Shown: positions 21,803-27,868 of the stretch, in pieces | Position numbering within the stretch: position 1 is the stretch's first letter | Layout: the number at the start of each line of letters is the position of its first letter | NCBI GenBank assembly: GCA_018296165.2 | Contig: JACKQL020000244.1 | Location: 1 to 27,868 of the forward strand | Reading direction: 5' to 3' | DNA length: 27,868 nucleotides | DNA from: Termitomyces sp. T153 | Lineage: Eukaryota; Basidiomycota; Agaricomycetes; Agaricales; Lyophyllaceae | Program-made: the position numbers and the translations under genes | The notes under the pieces: model-generated | The model's input: the letters and a program-made list of their open reading frames with translations, nothing else | Told to the model about the DNA's origin: nothing | Database searches by the model: none

Positions 21803-22424
21803 TCACTTGCACTGGATATCTGGTGGATTTCCTTTCTTGCTCCACTGAGCAGCTGTCCTCCATAAGTGGTTTTCCTCCTCTGGACTTAGCTGATTCATAA
21901 CATTTTTCACAGCCACATTGTACTGTGAAAATGCCTCTAGTTGTGTGATGTCAAGATCCTCAACACCCAGCAAGTTTTTTATCTCCTGATTGATTTCCTT
22001 TGACATTGTTTGCTGCACTAAGTCCCTAATGGAAATTTGTATGAGTGCTCTTGGATCTTTATGTTGGTTATATGGTCTCCAGGAATTTTTTATGTAGTTT
22101 CCAACTTTCTACCAGAGGGCATTAGAAGTCTGGATTTAGCAAATGTGAATGGGAACTCACCTTGATTTTCTCTGTCCACTCTTCTCCAGTTTCTGGTGCT
22201 GTTCTCTTACTGGCCCAGTAGTTGAAAATATTGGTGAGGATTTTATCTTTTAAGATGGTGGTTCTACCCTGACAATTTGGCTCTCACCAGTACATTTTCT
22301 TATATGGTTCAAAAATTGCCCTCTCACCCACAGCAAAGAGTGGTTCTGTTCATCTTTTTCTCAGAGAAAATATTGGCTCTGGTGCCTGGCAGACATTGGG
22401 TATGGGCTCATGGGACAAGGACAT
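21803..22424 (-). pseudogene. Unknown conserved-looking protein, decayed (minus strand)
   Basis: From ATG at 22424 the minus strand reads MSLSHEPIPNVCQAPEP, then a helical region containing GERAIFEPYKKMYW and TTILKDKILTNIFNYW, to 22161. A clean intron (GTGAGT...TAG, 22160-22109, 52 nt) joins it in phase to KVGNYIKNSWRPYNQ and a second exon with GVEDLDITQLEAFSQYN, LSPEEENHL and GNPPDIQ. Two in-frame TGA codons lie in exon 1. The end at 21803 is also a GTGAGT donor (21806-21801), so the gene may once have continued left; the sequence there is now the end of the opposite-strand remnant. No domain was recognised. The splice fit and protein-like composition argue for a real former gene. Confidence 0.55.
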
Positions 22425-23315
22425 TTTGTAGGCCCATTTGTTAAATTCAATTGTTGTTGAACACTGAATCACATGATCTTTCACCCACTTGAAAAACTTT
22501 CAGAGAATGCACTGGAGCTGGCATCCACCTGCTGGAGTGGATGAAGATTGGCTGAGAAGGTCTGTCTCTCTCTGTGTCAAAAAACTATCTGTCTCTTCAT
22601 TGGATTGTCTTGCACTAATTGAAGAATGTTTATAGATGGCCTATCAGATCAGACGACCTACTGGATCAGATGTCTGTTCAGCAGACCAGATTTCAGCTGG
22701 AAGTCCACAAGTTCTGCCAATTCAATCAAATTGTCTTCTACAAGTCTTGCTAATTTTTTCCCCACCTACTAAGGGGCACATAGATTTCAGATAACCTTGA
22801 AGAACTACACCAGCTATGAGGAAATCCAATTTGTTGCTAATGTCACCAACACCAGTAAATATCTGTTTTTCTATTGTCCCTTCTATTGTCCATCTTAGCA
22901 GACAGTCTGATGGTGGCTTTCCTACTTTAGCCTAGTGCATATTGCTTGAGGAAATCTTTCACAATAAAATTTTCTTTAAGAATACCCAATGTTGTGGAAA
23001 GATTGACAATATTGATCATCATCTGTTGCATGTCACTTGCACCTTTTCACATCAACCAATCATCTTGTATGGGGCTCATAGCAATTTTCCTTTCCCATCT
23101 AATATGTGCTGCTCATATATTCCAGGAAATCTCCTGCTGGCAGGCACACTCTTTGACACCTCATTTGCACCATGAATTTGAATGCTATGATAAAGTGCCA
23201 GCAGCCCAAGTGACCAGAACCTACAGTTCTCAGGCAAAGAGATCTTATGCCTGCCAAAGAAAAGACAAGAGTCATCCAGAACTCTAGAGGATTACCTATA
23301 CTGGTGAAAGAATGA
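22425..23315. other. CpG-poor stretch without recognised gene
   Basis: No conserved protein was recognised on either strand. The minus strand has a short readable piece (LSTTLGILKENFIVKDFLKQ, near 22945-23004) that ends in stops. The frame of the downstream transposase may extend a little left of 23316 across a TGA at 23313. Confidence 0.4.
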
Positions 23316-25062
23316 GTGCCCGTTGGTCCAATTCCAGTTGTCACTTCTGCTGTACCATTTCCAGCCACCAATGATGACTATGATTTTTTTGGGGATGCTA
23401 CAATGGTAGATGATATATATCCTATTCCCATAAAGCATGGCAAGGTAAATTTTCATGGAAGAATTGTGCAACATATTATTGTTCATATCTTATAGACACA
23501 GGCAGACTATCTCAATGACTTCACCAACTATGTTCCACAGTTGTTCAATGGTTCACTCAGTTGTGAATCCATTGGTGATATTAGCCATTGTCATGCATAT
23601 CCTGACAAACATCTTGCACAATGGCAATGCTGTGATTGTATTGGTTCAAGACTTCTTTGCTGTAGGTGTTTACACCAAACACACCAGTCCAACTCACTTC
23701 ACTGACCAGAGATATGGAATGGCAAATACTTCCAGCCCATGAACTTATCTCATGCAGGTGGCTATCTCTATGTTCCTCACCATGCAATTCACAATTGTTA
23801 TAGTGGCATGACCCAGGTGAATGTTCTTGAGGACTATGAACAAAAAAATGACATTAAAGAGCAATACTTCCTGCAAGCCATCCAGAGTATGTCCACATTG
23901 TCGTGATGTTATCAGGCATGCTGAAATTACTAATACAGGTCATGATGAACCAATTGATATTGATGTAGAAACAGGGATCAATAGCAACATGTTTCCAGCA
24001 CCAGATCCACCAGTGGAAATGCAGTTTTTATCAAGTAATCCATCCCTGGAAATGCAGTTTTTAGCAGTGGATCTGTCCCACAGGGTGGTGGATCTGCTGT
24101 CTGATCCATTGCTGCAGCAGGAGCAATGGTTTTTGTCAGCAGATTCCATGGATCTGGGATCAAATATGTCAAATGGCTCTATGCCTACCTCACATGCCAA
24201 AATTCTGGCTAGAATTCAGATACTAGAGGAGGAGTGATAGGAACTAGAGGATGATGACACCATGGAAGGTGGAGAACTGCCATTGGAACAAGTACCAATG
24301 GAAGGTGTTCCTTCACATGGACCACAAGAAATGGAGGAAAATCATACTGCTCATGTTGATGGAATTCCTTCCTCTGCAGCCACTGCTGGTTTCAATCTGC
24401 CATCTGCATATGGGTGCCACATTGAGAGAATTGATTGCTTTAGATACCCAATTGCACACATTGTACACACAACTGGTGTGCACTACATCAGTGTTGTTGC
24501 ATGCAAGTGTTCTGGCCAAAATGTCTGGATCAAGGATGTCATTCACTCCCAGCTGATTCCCAGCACATTTGACAGGACAAGAACATATTTTACAACAGCT
24601 GTTCTGGACAATTTTCATCTGACTAATTTAGAGTGCAAAGCCTCTGCTTATCAGTATTGGCAGGAACTTGTGAGGATCACTTCATCAATTGCTTCTCCAG
24701 GTGAAGTAGATAACTTCTATTGTGAATTACAAGTTTTGTGTTCATGGTGCTGGTTAGAATAATTGAAATGGGCAGGTTTTGGACATGATGAGATGAAAGA
24801 ACCTATGGCACCAGAGCATGGTGAGCTTGCAATATCCTGTCCCACTTGCCTTCAACTAGGAGTGAATATTCCATCCAACTGGGAAGGAGATCCATTTCAG
24901 TGGAAGTGCAAATGCTTGTTGATGATGGATGGAAACTTTAAGGCAGATCATGTCTGTCATCATAATCCTGCTCAGGATGTATGGCATTCCAAAGGAGGTG
25001 GAATGATGCCCAGGAGGGATGAACTTGATGAATATCTTCAGTTTGCAAAGGATAGACCAATG

Positions 25063-26339
25063 GTGAGTTTTTCCTTGGATTGCTAACATGTGCTATTATT
25101 GATTGACTATCAATGTTTGCATCCAAATTGCCTGTGTCCACTGTCAGGTTCCACTGACTATGGGGGCTCAGCTACACTGGGCAAGTCCTTACTAGGCAGA
25201 CATGATGTCCTGCTCTTATAACCTAGTGCTCCAGAGTTGTTGCAGACTAGAGGGACTTGCAAGGGGAAGCCAAGGAAAGCAGTCCAAGCAAGTCCAGAGT
25301 GGTCCAGGGAAGTCTAAGACCAAGGGTGTTAAGCATTGGGCTTGGGTGGGTGTCAGGGGCAAGCTTGTAGGCATGTAAATAAACTGCAGAGCAAGCAGAG
25401 GCTGTGCAAATGATGGGAGCAAAGCCAGAGTTTGATGGAGGAACAATCAAGACTTGATGGGTTCTGGGGCCAAGCAACAGGCAAAATCTGGAGTGTTGTA
25501 AGAATGTTTGGAGGCCATAGCATGTGCATGGAGTTTGTACTGATGTTGGAGATGAAAAGAACTTAGAGAAATAAAGGAAATAGAGACAATCAAGACAAGA
25601 TGGAGGTGAGACAAGATAAGACAGAGGCATGATAAGACAAGATGGAGAGAAGAGATAGATTTGAGGCTAAGAATAGAACAGAGACAGGAAGAAACATGAG
25701 ACACAAGTAACCAGTTAATGCAATATCAAGACTAGAGTACAAGATGCTACTTTATGGATTATATACTGACTACTGGAGAGCTCCAGGGACAGTGGGTGTG
25801 GTGGTGGGGCTTGATGGAGCCATGTAGAGTTGACAGGTGTTGGTTGTGATCAAGGAGTGGGCTGTAGCAATATCCTGATGGGATCAGTTGGGGATGCAGG
25901 TCACTCTGGGGGTTTGTCATGATGCTCTGGAGTAGGTTGGATGAGTCAGGGTAGCCAGAGATGCATGACAGGGTCAGGAACAGTGGGGGAGGGTTTCAGG
26001 GGCTCAGGAGAGTCAAGGGAAGCATGAATGGCTGTGGAGAAGGCATTGAAGTTAGCCAGGGGGCCATTGGAGTTTGCTAGAGCAGCATTGGAGTTACCTG
26101 GGGTAGCTGCAGAGGGTGTTTGATGGTTGGGTTTTGATGAGGCATTGGGGGAGGGACTCTGGGGAAGTGAGCAGGCTGGGGACAATGTTGGGGGTCCAGA
26201 GAGTGGGTTGTGACATCTGCTGTCCAATATCCACTGTCCTCTGTCCACTATCTGCTGTCCACTATCTGCTGTCCACTGTCTGCTGTCTGCTGTCCACTAT
26301 TAACCTCAACTCCAGCCATCTGGTGGGTCCATTGCCAGG
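25063..26339. other. About 1.28 kb intervening sequence inside the KDZ transposase
   Basis: Transposase homology stops at a GTGAGT donor (25063) and resumes at about 26340 (an APC then NTFKAIENA motif, with a TAA between them). The first 84 nt look like a complete ordinary intron (GTGAGT, ctaac, ending cactgtcag at 25146), but what follows is not transposase. The rest is low in information: purine-rich gacaagatgg runs at 25580-25720 and long minus-strand Ser/Leu-rich open frames without motifs. A short insertion into an intron is the simplest reading; terminal repeats were not found by eye. Confidence 0.6.
26216..26300. repeat. Imperfect ctgctgtccactat repeats
   Basis: Units of 14 bp and shorter variants (ctgctgtccactat, ctgtccac, ctgctgt) fill this stretch near the right end of the sequence that interrupts the KDZ transposase. 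A related tgtccactgtcag occurs at its left end (25134-25146). Confidence 0.75.
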
Positions 26340-27868
26340 GAGCTCCTTGTTAAAACACATTCAAGGCCATTGAAAATGCACTTTGATTGAACAAATCATG
26401 CAACATTACTGAAGTTGTTGCAACAGCATGCACCCACCATGGCTGCTTTGCTTCCAACAGCATAACAAACTTAACCCATGGTGAAGGCCAAGTGTATACA
26501 GACTTTTCCATCACATGTGCACTGAAGACAACCAACATGAAATCTATTAAGTGTCTCTTGCTGGTATATGACATAGCATGCCAGTGGTATGTCAAGTTTT
26601 TCAAACAATTAGCAGAGGCAGGAGAAGTTTCACCAGATAATCTACTGGTTGACTATGCAATTGGCCTCCTTCATGTCCATGGCCACAAAGATAATTGCTT
26701 TTTCTGCTTTGCCCCATCATCTACTCCAGGAGTTGGCCACATTGCTGGGGAGATAATTGAAAGTCTTTGGTCTACTCTTAATGAAGTTTCACAGATGGCA
26801 TGAACTGCTACTCTTGCACATTGGGCAAAAATCCTTGACAATCATATGTGTGACTCCAACTGGAAGAAGTTACTTGATATGGTTCCTTCCCTATGCTGAA
26901 AATACTTGACAGCTATTGAGATGAGGGAGGCTGCTGTTTATTATTTTGCTGAATGGTCCACAGAAATCTCAGCAGAAGTGATATCAAGCTGGGAGGCTGA
27001 GATCACCATTGCTGAAAGTCTGAGGGACCAAGACAAAAAGGCAGTGGACAGTCTTAAGGCTCAGACCATGGGCCTCCAAGCAAGACATGGTGGTAATCTG
27101 GCAGACACTGGATTGGAAGCCAGGGGCTGGATGCCAGATACTGATACATTCTGGATCCAACTTGCACTTAACATTAAAGGACAGCAGTGAGTCAAACCCA
27201 GATGGTTTCACCACTGTTACACTAAGTGTTATATCAGGATTGCATTGCAAGACCATGTTCATCAGATGAGTCAGCAGGCACAGGAGGATGAGTAACAAAA
27301 GATTGAAGCAGACAGAGAATTGTTAAGGGTTCAACTGAATATCCTGGCTGCTTCCCAAGCCAAGCATGTTACTCTTCCAATTCACAAAGGACTACACCAC
27401 TTGAAGTGGATGAGATTCCTGGTGCATTTGATGAAGAAACATCAGATCACAATGAAACATTGCCATATCCAGCAGCAAACCTGCTAGCCAGACCAGATCT
27501 GCTGTTGGAACTGGATTCCACTGCACCAGAAGACTTTGAAATATCCTTGCCATCAACACTTGCTAGTGATTGCTCAGAATTGTCCAGTATTGAAGGGCAA
27601 TTGCATTTGCTTCAACTTGAAAGGCATATTCAAGCACTCTGAGAGCTCATTGCCAAAAAATCTTCCATGTATTCTCATTTTGTTTGGGTTGCTCCAAGCA
27701 AAAGTGCCAAACCCCAAGCTAGGGCATCAATTGACAAAATTCAGGCAGCCATTTCCATCAGAGCAAGAGACTATGAAAAATGGTCACAGTGCTTTTATGC
27801 AATTAGGCATAGATTCTGCATTCAACAAAAAATATTGCATTCTGCAGAAAGTGGATCTTGTGACAAGT

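Larger units (their letters stand above)
23316..27868 (+). pseudogene. KDZ-type transposase with cysteine cluster, decayed and cut by the window edge
   Basis: The parts of a KDZ (Kyakuja-Dileera-Zisupton) transposase appear in order. Exon 23316-23444 joins in phase over a 51-nt intron to 23496-23816, which carries a cysteine/histidine cluster (QWQCCDCIGSRLLCRCC, then HQTH) and WNGKYFQP. Next come VHYISVVACKCS and FDRTRTYFTTAVLDNFHL (24478-24620) and GFGHDEMKE with CPTC (24775-24850). After an intervening segment follow ATACTHHGCFA, VYDIACQW (26566-26589), GLLHVHGHKDNC and GEIIESLWSTLNEVS, and a helical C-terminus (IQAL, ELIAKKSS) running off the right edge. KDZ enzymes are RNase-H-fold DDE transposases; the Asp of YDIACQ and the Glu-rich GEIIE motif are likely active-site parts. 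Stops at 23703, 24235, 24238, 24760, 26801, 26897, 27188 and 27640, with frame changes near 23.9 and 27.3 kb, show it is dead. Several TGA codons replace an expected Arg. Confidence 0.85.

Noticed and set aside
25216..25704. Minus-strand Ser/Leu-rich open frames
   Set aside because: They arise from purine-rich repeats on the plus strand and do not look like a conserved protein.

Overview
The window looks like nuclear DNA of a mushroom-forming basidiomycete (Agaricomycetes). It has short GT-AG introns of about 48-76 nt, a fungal Ty1/Copia element, a fungal O-methyltransferase, a NACHT-WD40 (STAND/NLR-type) gene and a KDZ-type transposase with its cysteine cluster. No prokaryotic features, RNA genes or CRISPR arrays were seen. 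Family names come from motif recognition by eye, not from a database search.

Layout. 1-5104: a Copia LTR retrotransposon on the minus strand, with two 335-bp LTRs and a single-frame gag-pol of 1437 codons broken by four in-frame TGA codons. 5105-7456: no recognised gene; two small repeat patches. 7498-9390: a multi-exon O-methyltransferase on the plus strand whose catalytic part reads through clean introns, but whose 5' end is out of frame across a CT run. 9391-12506: no recognised gene. 12507-16957: a NACHT-WD40 gene on the plus strand, clearly related to fungal self/non-self recognition NLRs but carrying at least two stops, a frame change and a 73-bp deletion in its WD40 array. 16958-22424: decayed sequence with diverged direct repeats, plus-strand coiled-coil gene remnants ending in a basic nuclear-localisation-like tail, and a convergent minus-strand remnant of unknown function. 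23316-27868: a decayed KDZ transposase running off the right edge and split by about 1.28 kb of intervening, repeat-rich sequence.

Two patterns link these pieces. First, most in-frame stops sit where arginine is expected and read TGA, as CGA to TGA would give. The two bases that differ between the Copia LTRs are also both TpG versus CpG. This points to cytosine deamination at methylated CpG (or a RIP-like process). Second, the DNA from about 12.7 kb to the right edge is almost free of CpG (about six seen by eye in the last 10.9 kb), while the left part is CpG-rich. The right side looks like an old, long-methylated repeat compartment that has absorbed an NLR gene. The Copia copy on the left is young (2 differences in 335 LTR bases) and only beginning the same decay.
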